Of a stretch of DNA of 64,000 nt, positions 9,959-17,278 are shown in pieces; position 1 is the stretch's first letter, and every line of letters begins with the position of its first letter. The notes beneath the pieces were generated by a model. It searched no databases and was not told the origin of the DNA. It saw only the letters and a program-made list of their open reading frames with translations. The DNA is from Cyclobacteriaceae bacterium (GTDB lineage Bacteria; Bacteroidota; Bacteroidia; Cytophagales; Cyclobacteriaceae). The stretch covers positions 1 through 64,000 of the forward strand of contig JANQPQ010000023.1 in NCBI GenBank assembly GCA_028285445.1, in the 5' to 3' direction. A program made the translations under genes and the position numbers.

Positions 9959-10402
9959 CTAGTCTGCTAAGTACTTCTCAGCAAGCTCAGAGAATTTAGA
10001 TTGATCCTTAATCAGGTATTCATCATAACTGGCCGGGTTCCATATCTCTACTCTATTTCCCATTCCGACCACAACCGCTTCTCTCTCAAGGTTGGCATAC
10101 CTAATCATCGATTTCGGAATAAGGAATCTGCCATTTGCGTCTAACTCTACCATCGAATTCCCTCTAAAAAAATTCCTTTGTAGCGTCCTAAACTCTTCGT
10201 TGAATTCACTTAATCCTGCCACCTTTGAGAAAATCTTTTTGTACTCCACCAGCGGGTAAAGAACCAGGCATGGTTCAAAACCTCGGCGCACAACAATCTC
10301 GTTGCCAGAGGCTTGGGGTAGACTAGATTTTATCTTTGCTGGAAGCACAATTCGGCCCTTAGCATCTAGCTTACATTCATATTCGCTAGTGAAAAACGAC
10401 AT
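9959..10402 (-). CDS. mraZ: MraZ, dcw-cluster transcriptional regulator
   Basis: AbrB-fold DNA-binding protein of 147 residues with the two internal copies expected: DAKGRIVLP at 13-21 and DANGRFLIP at 88-96, each carrying the DxxxR signature. MraZ forms a ring that binds spaced direct repeats upstream of its own gene and represses the dcw operon. It is the first gene of the cluster here, and a matching repeat array lies directly upstream at 10461-10500, so autorepression is likely. Confidence 0.95.
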   Translation of the reverse strand: MSFFTSEYECKLDAKGRIVLPAKIKSSLPQASGNEIVVRRGFEPCLVLYPLVEYKKIFSKVAGLSEFNEEFRTLQRNFFRGNSMVELDANGRFLIPKSMIRYANLEREAVVVGMGNRVEIWNPASYDEYLIKDQSKFSELAEKYLAD

Positions 10403-10433
10403 CCCGGATGAAATTTCTTATCAGGTACCTGAG

Positions 10434-10464
10434 CAAACATAAGAAATAATATGACATTTTCAAC
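10434..10464 (-). promoter_or_regulatory. Promoter of the mraZ/dcw operon (Bacteroidota type)
   Basis: On the minus strand the -7 element TATGTTTG (10441-10434) fits TAnnTTTG exactly. It is preceded after 19 bases by GTTG (10464-10461), a match to the core of the -33 TTTG. The spacing is that of the main Bacteroidota sigma factor. Transcription should start near 10427, about 25 bases before the mraZ ATG. The -33 element forms the end of the last AAAGTGG repeat, so repressor binding would block it. Confidence 0.75.
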
Positions 10465-10500
10465 CACTTTCTACCACTTTAACCCACTTTTACCCCTTAT
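10461..10500 (-). promoter_or_regulatory. MraZ box: AAAGTGG repeats at 10-bp spacing
   Basis: Read on the minus strand, AAAGTGG occurs three times at exactly 10-bp intervals (plus-strand CCACTTT at 10464-10470, 10474-10480 and 10484-10490). A degenerate fourth copy lies at 10494-10500. Tandem AAAGTG(G/T) repeats at helical-turn spacing are the known MraZ operator in Mollicutes, and TGGG repeats with similar spacing are the E. coli site. Position just upstream of mraZ and over the -33 element supports an autoregulatory operator. Confidence 0.8.
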
Positions 10501-10667
10501 TATTGCAAATACTCGTCGATTTTGATGAATTTCCGGGATAATTAGCGTGGATGACGGTGTTGTAGTTGGTTCCAGGAGGGCCTAAATCCTACTTATTCGG
10601 CCCAAATTCCGCCGATTTCTGGCAATTAAGCCTATTTACAGACTTGACCATGTGACCGTTAGTTGTT

Positions 10668-10695
10668 GTGGGAGAAAGTGGGAGGCTGGTGGGAG
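10668..10695 (+). promoter_or_regulatory. Second MraZ-like repeat cluster (GTGGGAG x3)
   Basis: GTGGGAG occurs at 10668-10674, 10678-10684 and 10689-10695, with 10- and 11-bp periods, in opposite orientation to the box at 10461-10500. The TGGGA cores, separated by 5 and 6 bases, resemble the E. coli MraZ site (TGGGN repeats). The cluster ends one base before the stop codon of the polyprenyl synthase. Whether MraZ binds it is inference. I see no gene between the two clusters. Confidence 0.4.
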
Positions 10696-10696
10696 T

Positions 10697-11671
10697 TTAC
10701 CTACTCCGCTCTATGGTAAACTGCACCATCTGCAGAAGTGATTGCTTGTAGTCTGAATCTTCGAAAGTGTTAAGGATTTCTGTAGCCTCATTGTGGTACC
10801 TGGACATCACCTCGTTGGCATAGCCTATGCCGCCAGACTCCTTTACGTACCCAATCACCTCATTAACTCTCTTCTTGTCTTCGTTATGGTTTTTGATGGT
10901 GTTGATTATTTTGCGTTTCTCAGCCCAACCTGCATTTTGAAGAGCATAAATTAGGGGAAGAGTCATTTTTTTCTCCTTAATATCTATACCTAGAGGTTTG
11001 CCAATCTCACTATTGCCATAATCAAACAAGTCGTCTTTGATCTGAAAGGCCATTCCCACTTTTTCCCCAAACTGTTGCATTTTTTGAATCGAGCCATTGT
11101 CGTTGCCGGCGGAGCACGCTCCTACAGCACAGCATGAGGCGATAAGGGAGGCCGTCTTCTGCTTAATTATATCGTAGTAGACCTCCTCTGTAATATCAAG
11201 ATTTCGCGCCTTTTCCATTTGTAAAAGCTCTCCTTCGCTCATCTCCCTCACAGCTTCGGAAACTAATTTAAGTAAGTCAAAATCATTGTTATCAACAGAT
11301 AATAGAAGCCCGCGGGAAAGAAGATAATCTCCAACAAGCACAGCAATCTTATTCTTCCAAAGTGCATTGATAGAGAAAAAGCCACGCCGGTAATTGGCGT
11401 CGTCTACCACATCATCATGGACCAAAGTTGCGGTATGGAGTAACTCTATTAAGCTGGCGCCACGATAAGTAGCCTCGGTAATACCGCCGGTTACACCCGC
11501 ACTAAGAAAGACAAACATCGGTCTCATCTGCTTTCCTTTGCGCTTTACGATATAGCTCATAATCTTATCAAGCAGCAGGATGTTGCTCTTCATGGAACTT
11601 CGGAATTTCTTCTCGAACTCCGTCATTTCCTTTGCGATCGGGGCCTGGATATCTTTTAGGGAGAGTGCCAT
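10697..11671 (-). CDS. Trans-polyprenyl diphosphate synthase (IspB-like)
   Basis: All-trans isoprenyl diphosphate synthase of 324 residues. The first aspartate-rich motif DDVVDD is at 86-91, followed by RRG. The second motif DDLFD is at 213-217 in QIKDDLFDYGN, and GDYLLSRG lies between them. Such enzymes build the side chain of menaquinone or ubiquinone; in this phylum menaquinone is expected, which would serve the succinate dehydrogenases encoded at 55-63 kb. Exact chain length cannot be read from the sequence. The gene lies upstream of the dcw cluster in the same direction but about 290 bases away. Confidence 0.9.
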   Translation of the reverse strand: MALSLKDIQAPIAKEMTEFEKKFRSSMKSNILLLDKIMSYIVKRKGKQMRPMFVFLSAGVTGGITEATYRGASLIELLHTATLVHDDVVDDANYRRGFFSINALWKNKIAVLVGDYLLSRGLLLSVDNNDFDLLKLVSEAVREMSEGELLQMEKARNLDITEEVYYDIIKQKTASLIASCCAVGACSAGNDNGSIQKMQQFGEKVGMAFQIKDDLFDYGNSEIGKPLGIDIKEKKMTLPLIYALQNAGWAEKRKIINTIKNHNEDKKRVNEVIGYVKESGGIGYANEVMSRYHNEATEILNTFEDSDYKQSLLQMVQFTIERSR

Positions 11672-11816
11672 CGGCTAGAAGCTCGTACAATATTACTATG
11701 TTTGCCAGCCGAATACAATCTTTCAAATTTTATAATTATCATTGAGTAGTTAATCTGAAGCCCTTTTTTCGGGCGTTTTCACTTCCTTTTTTCACCAAGA
11801 TAATCTCGAAGATATT

Positions 11817-12551
11817 ATGGAAATATTCCTACACGGCGAAGCCTGGATTGCCCTACTAACCTTGACTTTCCTTGAGGTGGTTTTGGGCGTAGATAATGTC
11901 ATTTTTATTTCTATAGTTTCCAACAAGCTTCCGGAAGAGCAGCGACCAAGAGCCAGGTTTATAGGCTTAAGCTTAGCGCTAATCACCCGGGTGCTGTTGC
12001 TACTTAGTATCACCTGGATTATAGGTTTTACAAAACCCCTCTTCACCATCTTTGAATTTGAACTTAGTGGGCGAGATTTGATTCTCTTGTTGGGCGGGCT
12101 CTTCCTTATAGCCAAGAGTACAAATGAAATTCATCACAAACTTGAGGGCCAAAGTCATGAAGAGACATCCAGGGGACCTTCTACCATGTCGGCAGTTATT
12201 TTCCAGATTATTCTGCTTGATATCATTTTCTCCTTCGATTCCATCCTTACCGCTGTGGGCTTAACCGACCAAGTGATAATCATGATCATTGCGGTGGTTA
12301 TTGCCATGATTATTATGATGATATTCGCCGGAAGAATTAGTGCCTTCATTACAAAGCACCCAACGCTTGAAATGCTGGCGTTGTCATTCTTGATTCTGAT
12401 TGGATTTATGCTGCTTGTTGAATCACTTCATTACCACGTACCAAAAGGTTATATCTATTTCGCTGTCTTTTTTTCACTTATTGTGGAAGTGCTGAATATG
12501 AGGCTGAGGAAAAAGCAGAAGCCTATTAAACTAAAAAAGCGGATTGAGTAA
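11817..12551 (+). CDS. TerC-family integral membrane protein
   Basis: Membrane protein of 244 residues with about seven hydrophobic segments. Both TerC signature regions are visible: EVVLGVDNVIF at 20-30 and a second acidic membrane motif (LLDIIFSFDSIL) in the middle of the protein. Characterised relatives such as Alx/MeeF/MeeY export Mn2+ and help metalate secreted proteins, so a metal-ion transporter is the best family-based guess. The last bases overlap the TTG start of the Kelch lipoprotein at 12544, suggesting coupling. Confidence 0.88.
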   Translation: MEIFLHGEAWIALLTLTFLEVVLGVDNVIFISIVSNKLPEEQRPRARFIGLSLALITRVLLLLSITWIIGFTKPLFTIFEFELSGRDLILLLGGLFLIAKSTNEIHHKLEGQSHEETSRGPSTMSAVIFQIILLDIIFSFDSILTAVGLTDQVIIMIIAVVIAMIIMMIFAGRISAFITKHPTLEMLALSFLILIGFMLLVESLHYHVPKGYIYFAVFFSLIVEVLNMRLRKKQKPIKLKKRIE

Positions 12552-13641
12552 GTGCCTTTTCATATTAATATTAGTAGCTGTCGGATTGGGGTCATGTAAA
12601 ACCGAACCTGAAATCGGTGAGAGGCAGTTATCTATGCAGCTTATCAAAAAAGCCTCCTTACCGGAACCGGTAAGTAATAACGCGGTTGTAGAGGGGTTCA
12701 TAGGCAATATGCCTTACATATATACTTTTGGGGGCATCGATTCCACCAAAGTCTATTCGGGGATCCATCTTCGTTCATATCGATATAACATAGAGGCAGA
12801 TGCCTGGGAGCAGATTCCCGACCTTCCCGATACACTAGGTAAGGTAGCCGCGTCCGCCAGCAGAGTAAAAGGCGTGATATATATAATCGGCGGCTACCAT
12901 GTCTTTCCTGATGGTCACGAGCTTTCTTCGGATAAAGTGCATCGCTATGATATCACCACCAATACTTATTTGGAAGATGGGAGCCCCATCCCAGTAGCTA
13001 TTGATGATCAGGTTCAGGCCGTGTGGAGAGATTCTCTTATTTATGTCGTCACAGGATGGAGTGATAAGCACAATGTGCCTAATGTGCAGGTTTACAATCC
13101 GTCAGATGATAAATGGCAGGTTGGGTCACCTGTACCAGACAATCTACAGTTCAACTCCTTTGGCGCTTCAGGTACCATCATTGGAGATACAATCTACTAC
13201 TTTGGAGGGGCCAGGTTCGAAAGGAATTACCCAATTCAAAACAATCTTAGGGTTGGAGTTATTAACCCAACAAATCCAACTGAAATATCCTGGTCGCAAT
13301 CAATTCCAGATAGCACTGTGGCCGGATATCGCATGGCCGCCCATCAGTATAGAAATGAACCCATTTGGATTGGTGGTTCTGAAATTACTTACAACTATAA
13401 TGGCATATCCTACCTCACCAAAGAAGGGGTGCCTCCTGCCAATCGGATCGTAAGGTATGATGTTGACAAGAAGCAATGGTTTTCCTATGATTACCAACTT
13501 CCCATGGACTTAAGGGGGCTCGGCATGGTACCCGGTGAAGCAGCAACCCATTATTATTTGGTTGGGGGCATGAGAGAAAATCAGGCAGTTTCAGCTGAGC
13601 TTGTTGTTATCTCCGCTCAATTGGTTCAGGCTACTAAATAA
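12544..13641 (+). CDS. Kelch-repeat lipoprotein
   Basis: Predicted lipoprotein of 365 residues with a type II signal peptide and lipobox LGSC at 15-18 (lipidated Cys18). The rest is a beta-propeller: at least six Kelch-like strands ending in GG are visible, for example YTFGG (60-64), IIGG (114-117), YVVTG (167-171), YYFGG (218-222) and YLVGG near the C-terminus. The start is TTG at 12544; no better ATG gives a complete signal peptide. It overlaps terC by 8 bp. Function is unknown; Kelch propellers usually bind proteins or sugars. Confidence 0.82.
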   Translation: MSKCLFILILVAVGLGSCKTEPEIGERQLSMQLIKKASLPEPVSNNAVVEGFIGNMPYIYTFGGIDSTKVYSGIHLRSYRYNIEADAWEQIPDLPDTLGKVAASASRVKGVIYIIGGYHVFPDGHELSSDKVHRYDITTNTYLEDGSPIPVAIDDQVQAVWRDSLIYVVTGWSDKHNVPNVQVYNPSDDKWQVGSPVPDNLQFNSFGASGTIIGDTIYYFGGARFERNYPIQNNLRVGVINPTNPTEISWSQSIPDSTVAGYRMAAHQYRNEPIWIGGSEITYNYNGISYLTKEGVPPANRIVRYDVDKKQWFSYDYQLPMDLRGLGMVPGEAATHYYLVGGMRENQAVSAELVVISAQLVQATK

Positions 13642-13643
13642 AT

Positions 13644-14213
13644 ATGAAGGCACTGGCTGATATCCAAAAAGTTTTGAAAGCCGAATCTTCGAAAGAAGCC
13701 AAAGCCTTCTTCAAAAAAGCTGTACCCTCTCCCCTGCACATCTATGGGGTAAGGGCGCCCATAATCAATCAGTTGGTGAAGCAGTACAAAAAAGAGGGTT
13801 TTCCACTAGTAGAAGCTCTATGGCTAGCGGGGTCAATGGAAGAGAAAATAATGGCAGGTAAACTGCTGGGGGCAATTTGCAAAACTGACCCGGAGTATAC
13901 GCTGCAACTGCTGCAAATCTTTACCCCACAAATTGAGGATTGGGCTGTTTGCGACGGATTAGGTGTTGGTGGTATAAGAGGGATTTCAAAAGTCAAGAGG
14001 CAAGAAATCTGGGACATTGCAAAAAAGTACCAACGGTCAGCACATGTTTGGACACGGCGAATGGGAATAATTCTAATGCTCCACTATGCCAAAGACCCCG
14101 AATACAGGCAGGTGATTGAGCGGCAACTAAGCCTTTTTGATGATGACAAGGAGCATTATATCAAGAAAGCCGTCACCTGGCTGAACAGGGTTTTGAAATC
14201 GAATCGGGGCTAG
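13644..14213 (+). CDS. AlkD-like DNA alkylation repair (HEAT-repeat) protein
   Basis: Helical-repeat protein of 189 residues resembling the AlkC/AlkD DNA glycosylase family, which excises positively charged alkylated bases without base flipping. Recognisable blocks are YGVRAPIINQLVKQY near 33-47, a DWAVCDGLG segment carrying the aspartate expected in the active site (about residues 95-105), and WTRRMGIILMLHYAKD. It is shorter than B. cereus AlkD, so some members of this branch may not be glycosylases. It starts two bases after the Kelch gene. Confidence 0.8.
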   Translation: MKALADIQKVLKAESSKEAKAFFKKAVPSPLHIYGVRAPIINQLVKQYKKEGFPLVEALWLAGSMEEKIMAGKLLGAICKTDPEYTLQLLQIFTPQIEDWAVCDGLGVGGIRGISKVKRQEIWDIAKKYQRSAHVWTRRMGIILMLHYAKDPEYRQVIERQLSLFDDDKEHYIKKAVTWLNRVLKSNRG

Positions 14214-14216
14214 CAC

Positions 14217-14738
14217 ATGGAACCCACGACTGTCAGTCAACATAGCATTAATATCAAAGCGCCTGCAAGTGTTGTGGAAGATGCCTTGCTAAAGCTCGAC
14301 TTTAGTCGATCGAGATTAGTGGCGATTCTGTTGTGGTTGCGGGGTTTTAAGAAATCTCAACGCAAGGGTATTGACAATTTTATATCAGCTGGATTCATCC
14401 CATTGGATACTAAAGATGGGCAGACCTTGTTACTGGGATTAGTTGGGCAGTTTTGGAAGCCAAGTGGCAATATTCAGCAACTCGCCCCTGCGGAATTCCA
14501 TGGCTTCAATAACCCTGATTTTGCCAAAGTCCTCTGGAGCTTTAGCATTTCCGGGACCGAAAACAATTTCTCCAAATTGGAAACTCAAACTGTGGTTTAT
14601 TGTCTTTCTGATAAAGTTACCAAGCGATTTAAGCGATACTGGTTTGTAGTCGGTCCATTTAGCGGGATCATCAGGAAGGAAATGCTGAAGATGGTAAAAT
14701 CGCAAGCAGAGGCAACTTTTAGTCAAGAAGAGCAGTAG
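14217..14738 (+). CDS. Conserved hypothetical protein, possible START/SRPBCC-like fold
   Basis: 173 residues, no signal peptide and no membrane segment. The N-terminus (HSINIKAPASVVEDALLKLD, about 9-28) looks like the first strand and helix of START/SRPBCC proteins. The C-terminal part (about 150-170) is a helix following a run of aromatic strands (KRYWFVVGPFSG), also compatible with that ligand-binding fold. No catalytic residues are evident and I do not recognise a named family. It follows the AlkD-like gene after 3 bases and is probably co-transcribed. Confidence 0.65.
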   Translation: MEPTTVSQHSINIKAPASVVEDALLKLDFSRSRLVAILLWLRGFKKSQRKGIDNFISAGFIPLDTKDGQTLLLGLVGQFWKPSGNIQQLAPAEFHGFNNPDFAKVLWSFSISGTENNFSKLETQTVVYCLSDKVTKRFKRYWFVVGPFSGIIRKEMLKMVKSQAEATFSQEEQ

Positions 14739-14755
14739 ATTATTGTATACCACTA

Positions 14756-15511
14756 ATGAAAGCGAGCTTTTTCATCATTCTGCTATTTGTTACATTGGCC
14801 AGCTATAGCCAGGAGGAAACAAAAACCAAATGGCTTTCAATTGAAACAGGCCTCTCTATCTACGCGATAAAAGATCTAACCCAGTCACCCTATACTCTTT
14901 CCCAAGCAAGTGTTCCAATCAAAATTTCTTATTCAAGCCAAAATGAAAAAAGGATTCAGGGTTTCGAGATTCTATTTGACAGCTTCAATTCCTCTGGTCC
15001 TATTGAGTCGCCGCAGCCAGCAGGTGTTGTCAACATAGAGGGTATTTACGGCATACTCAGTTATCATTGGCTAAAGAGCATCGGTTGGACTCCCTTACAA
15101 TCCAAAGTAAGCGTGGGTGGAGTTTTCCAAACTTCTGTCTTTAGCAGATACACTAATTTTCGATTTTTCGATCCTCAAAACACCGGAGAGCTAATATCCA
15201 CAATTAGCCCTCGTATACTGATTACAAAACCAGCTGGGGACAACTCATTTAATTGGGAATTCACCCTGCCAATATTCACCTACAACCTGGCCTCAAGCTA
15301 CAATCCAAGATTTACCAGGGGAGATGTTAACAAGAGCCAGGTGTTGTTTTGGAACAAAATGTTGGATGTACAGAGTTCTTTGTTCTATTCAATTCAGAAG
15401 AAGACGATTATGGACTTTGGGTATGCTTATCGATATTATCAATATAATAAAGGAATAAAAGTGCAGGTTGCCCGCCATCAGATTTTTACCAGAATATCAT
15501 TTGGATTATGA
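14756..15511 (+). CDS. Exported hypothetical protein, outer-membrane-like
   Basis: 251 residues with an N-terminal signal peptide (about 1-18, ending LASYSQ). The mature part is rich in alternating aromatic/polar stretches and ends in an aromatic-rich segment followed by FTRISFGL, a pattern typical of outer-membrane beta-barrels. No named family recognised. Its stop overlaps the ATG of the S41 protease-like gene (15508-15511), so the two are likely made together. Confidence 0.6.
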   Translation: MKASFFIILLFVTLASYSQEETKTKWLSIETGLSIYAIKDLTQSPYTLSQASVPIKISYSSQNEKRIQGFEILFDSFNSSGPIESPQPAGVVNIEGIYGILSYHWLKSIGWTPLQSKVSVGGVFQTSVFSRYTNFRFFDPQNTGELISTISPRILITKPAGDNSFNWEFTLPIFTYNLASSYNPRFTRGDVNKSQVLFWNKMLDVQSSLFYSIQKKTIMDFGYAYRYYQYNKGIKVQVARHQIFTRISFGL

Positions 15512-16512
15512 AGCCGAAGCTGTTTTTACATAGCGCACTTTCATTAGTAATTCTTCTAATCACCGGATGCGAGAAGATCTTTATACAGGAAGACCCTGGC
15601 AGCAGTCCACCAGAAGTTTTTAGAGTGTTTTGGGAGGAGTTTGATCGACACTATTCATTCTTTGAGTTGAAGGGTATCAACTGGGACTCCGTATTTACAG
15701 CCACTAATCAAAGAATAACACCACAAACCAGTGAAACAGAGCTCTTCGTTGAGTTGGATAACATCGTGCAATTTCTTGAAGATGGTCACGTAGATATATT
15801 TACCCTACTTGGGGTCTCCAGCTACGATTTTGAAGCTAACAGCCCTCCTAATTCAAAAGAAAATGCCATTAGTTACCTCACTAGTTTTCAGGTAGTAGCA
15901 AACAACATTCTGTATGGTGATATCGCCAACACTAACCTCGGCTATATCAGCATTGAATCTTTTGCAGCCCTTGGGTTTGATCAAATTGATGCGATCATGT
16001 CCAACTTTCATGACAAAGACGGGATGGTGATTGATGTTCGATCTAATGGAGGGGGTAATGACGCCAGAAGCGAAGACGTTGCTTCTCGGTTCACCGATCA
16101 GACTCGGCATTATCGCAGAATCAAACATCGCACTGGGCCAGAACACGGTGATTTTGGTGATTGGATTGATGATCATATATCACCGGCAGGACAACCTTTC
16201 CTGAAACCCACTGTGGTACTCACAAACAAAGGTTGCTTTAGCGCTACGGAGGCTTTTTTATTGGCAATGATTACCCTACCTCATGTAACCGTTGTCGGAG
16301 ATACCACCGGGGGTGGATCCGGAAACCCTGTCCCCCGCACGCTACCAAATGGCTGGACTATGCGTCTTTCCAATTGGATACAAGTGCCACCAAGTGAAGT
16401 CTCTTATGAGGGTATTGGCCTTTTTCCTGACGTGCCAGTTTGGATTACTGAGCAAGACGCGGAAAATGGGGTAGATACAATTCTCGAAAAAGCTATAGAA
16501 ATCTTAGAATAA
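15508..16512 (+). CDS. S41-family (tricorn/CtpA-like) peptidase lipoprotein
   Basis: 334 residues with lipobox ITGC (Cys21), so anchored in the envelope. The N-terminal helical region resembles the tricorn core domain (FWEEFDRHYSFF, LEDGHVDIF around 90-98). The S41 catalytic domain follows with DVRSNGGGN at about 176-184, the nucleophile region CFSATEAF with Ser245, and the closing GIGLFPDVPV near 302-311. No PDZ domain is evident. A signalling or quality-control protease of the periplasm is the family expectation; the substrate is unknown. Confidence 0.85.
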   Translation: MKPKLFLHSALSLVILLITGCEKIFIQEDPGSSPPEVFRVFWEEFDRHYSFFELKGINWDSVFTATNQRITPQTSETELFVELDNIVQFLEDGHVDIFTLLGVSSYDFEANSPPNSKENAISYLTSFQVVANNILYGDIANTNLGYISIESFAALGFDQIDAIMSNFHDKDGMVIDVRSNGGGNDARSEDVASRFTDQTRHYRRIKHRTGPEHGDFGDWIDDHISPAGQPFLKPTVVLTNKGCFSATEAFLLAMITLPHVTVVGDTTGGGSGNPVPRTLPNGWTMRLSNWIQVPPSEVSYEGIGLFPDVPVWITEQDAENGVDTILEKAIEILE

Positions 16513-16515
16513 TAA

Positions 16516-16549
16516 AAGCCCGAACGGTGAGCAGGATTCGTTCGGGCTT
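16516..16549. terminator. Bidirectional hairpin terminator between the S41 gene and dps
   Basis: An 11-bp perfect stem (AAGCCCGAACG at 16516-16526, paired with 16539-16549) with a 12-base loop lies 3 bases after the S41 stop codon. On the minus strand the hairpin is followed by TTTTATTATT, so it fits best as a terminator for dps transcription, but it can stop both. The same GCCCGAA core recurs in the terminator at 32307-32334. Confidence 0.75.
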
Positions 16550-16702
16550 GTCTGAAATCTCGGGCAAAAATGCTTGCCAGCTCTTCATCATCCTCTTCAC
16601 TGCTTTGCAAATCTTTTACCCGAATGGGCCATTGGCCCTGAAAATTGGCGTCGTCGCCTATAAAAATCTCTCCTTCTATATTCCTAACACTTAATTGCGG
16701 CT

Positions 16703-17179
16703 TTAGTTCTGATTTCTCATGTAAGCAGACAACATCCAGGTAAGTTTTTCCTGTTGGTTGATATAGTCACTCATCAAATCTACAGTTCCCTCATCATTTG
16801 CATCACTAGCTAACTCCACAATCTCTCTTTCCTTTGCAATCAAAACTTGCAAATCGTTAATCGTCGTTCCAACGGTACCCTCAGTATTTGAAACATCCAC
16901 CGCCGGCTTAATCTCCGCCACTTCTAAGTACTGAGAAAACGAATGTAAAGGCTGCCCTTCCAAGGTAAGAATGCGTTCTGCTATTTGATCCACTGATTCG
17001 TTGGCGACAGTGTATAACTCCTCGAATTTGGTGTGAAGTTCAAAGAAATTAGGTCCTACAATATTCCAATGAAAACCTCTAAGATTCTGATAATGAACCT
17101 GGTAATTAGCCAAGAGTGAGTTCAAAGAATTTACCAGTGCTGCTGCCTTATCCTTTTCTATTCCGATTATATTTTTCAT
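16703..17179 (-). CDS. dps: Dps-family DNA-protection ferritin
   Basis: 158-residue mini-ferritin that oxidises and stores iron in a dodecameric shell and shields DNA under oxidative stress. The inter-subunit ferroxidase pattern is complete: His37, His49, Glu53 (Asp in E. coli), Asp64 and Glu68, with family spacing. It diverges from oxyR, and its promoter (17210-17241) has a predicted OxyR site immediately upstream, so peroxide induction is likely. Between its stop and the hairpin at 16549 lie about 150 bases with no gene I can defend. Confidence 0.95.
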   Translation of the reverse strand: MKNIIGIEKDKAAALVNSLNSLLANYQVHYQNLRGFHWNIVGPNFFELHTKFEELYTVANESVDQIAERILTLEGQPLHSFSQYLEVAEIKPAVDVSNTEGTVGTTINDLQVLIAKEREIVELASDANDEGTVDLMSDYINQQEKLTWMLSAYMRNQN

Positions 17180-17209
17180 TTCCTTTCTTCTTCTTTACTG
17201 ATTTACTGA

Positions 17210-17241
17210 CAAATTTAGTGCTCTCATAAATATAATTCAAA
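17210..17241 (-). promoter_or_regulatory. dps promoter
   Basis: Minus strand: TTTG (17241-17238), 20 bases, then TAAATTTG (17217-17210), a full match to the Bacteroidota TTTG/TAnnTTTG consensus. The start site would fall near 17203, about 24 bases before the dps ATG, with a purine-rich AAGAAAGG stretch just before the start codon. The predicted OxyR operator begins at the -33 element and extends upstream, the usual place for an activator. Confidence 0.8.
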
Positions 17242-17276
17242 TCGATAATTTCTATATTTATATAGATAAAATCTAT
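17241..17276. promoter_or_regulatory. Predicted OxyR operator between dps and oxyR
   Basis: Reads ATCG, 7 bases, CTAT, 6 bases, ATAG, 7 bases, CTAT. The E. coli OxyR site is ATAG-N7-CTAT-N7-ATAG-N7-CTAT, so 15 of 16 core bases match and only the central spacer is one base short. The site touches the dps -33 element and ends two bases before the oxyR ATG. Bound OxyR could thus activate dps and repress its own gene. The pattern is seen in the sequence; binding is inferred. Confidence 0.7.
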
Positions 17277-17278
17277 TT

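Noticed and set aside
11757-11780. GCCC-TTTTTTC-GGGC hairpin upstream of terC
   Set aside because: Only a 4-bp stem, with the T run in the loop rather than after it; not a credible terminator or riboswitch.
14439-14753. Open frame antisense to the 173-residue hypothetical protein
   Set aside because: The plus-strand gene fits the tight co-directional spacing of its neighbours; the antisense frame has no start context or motif.
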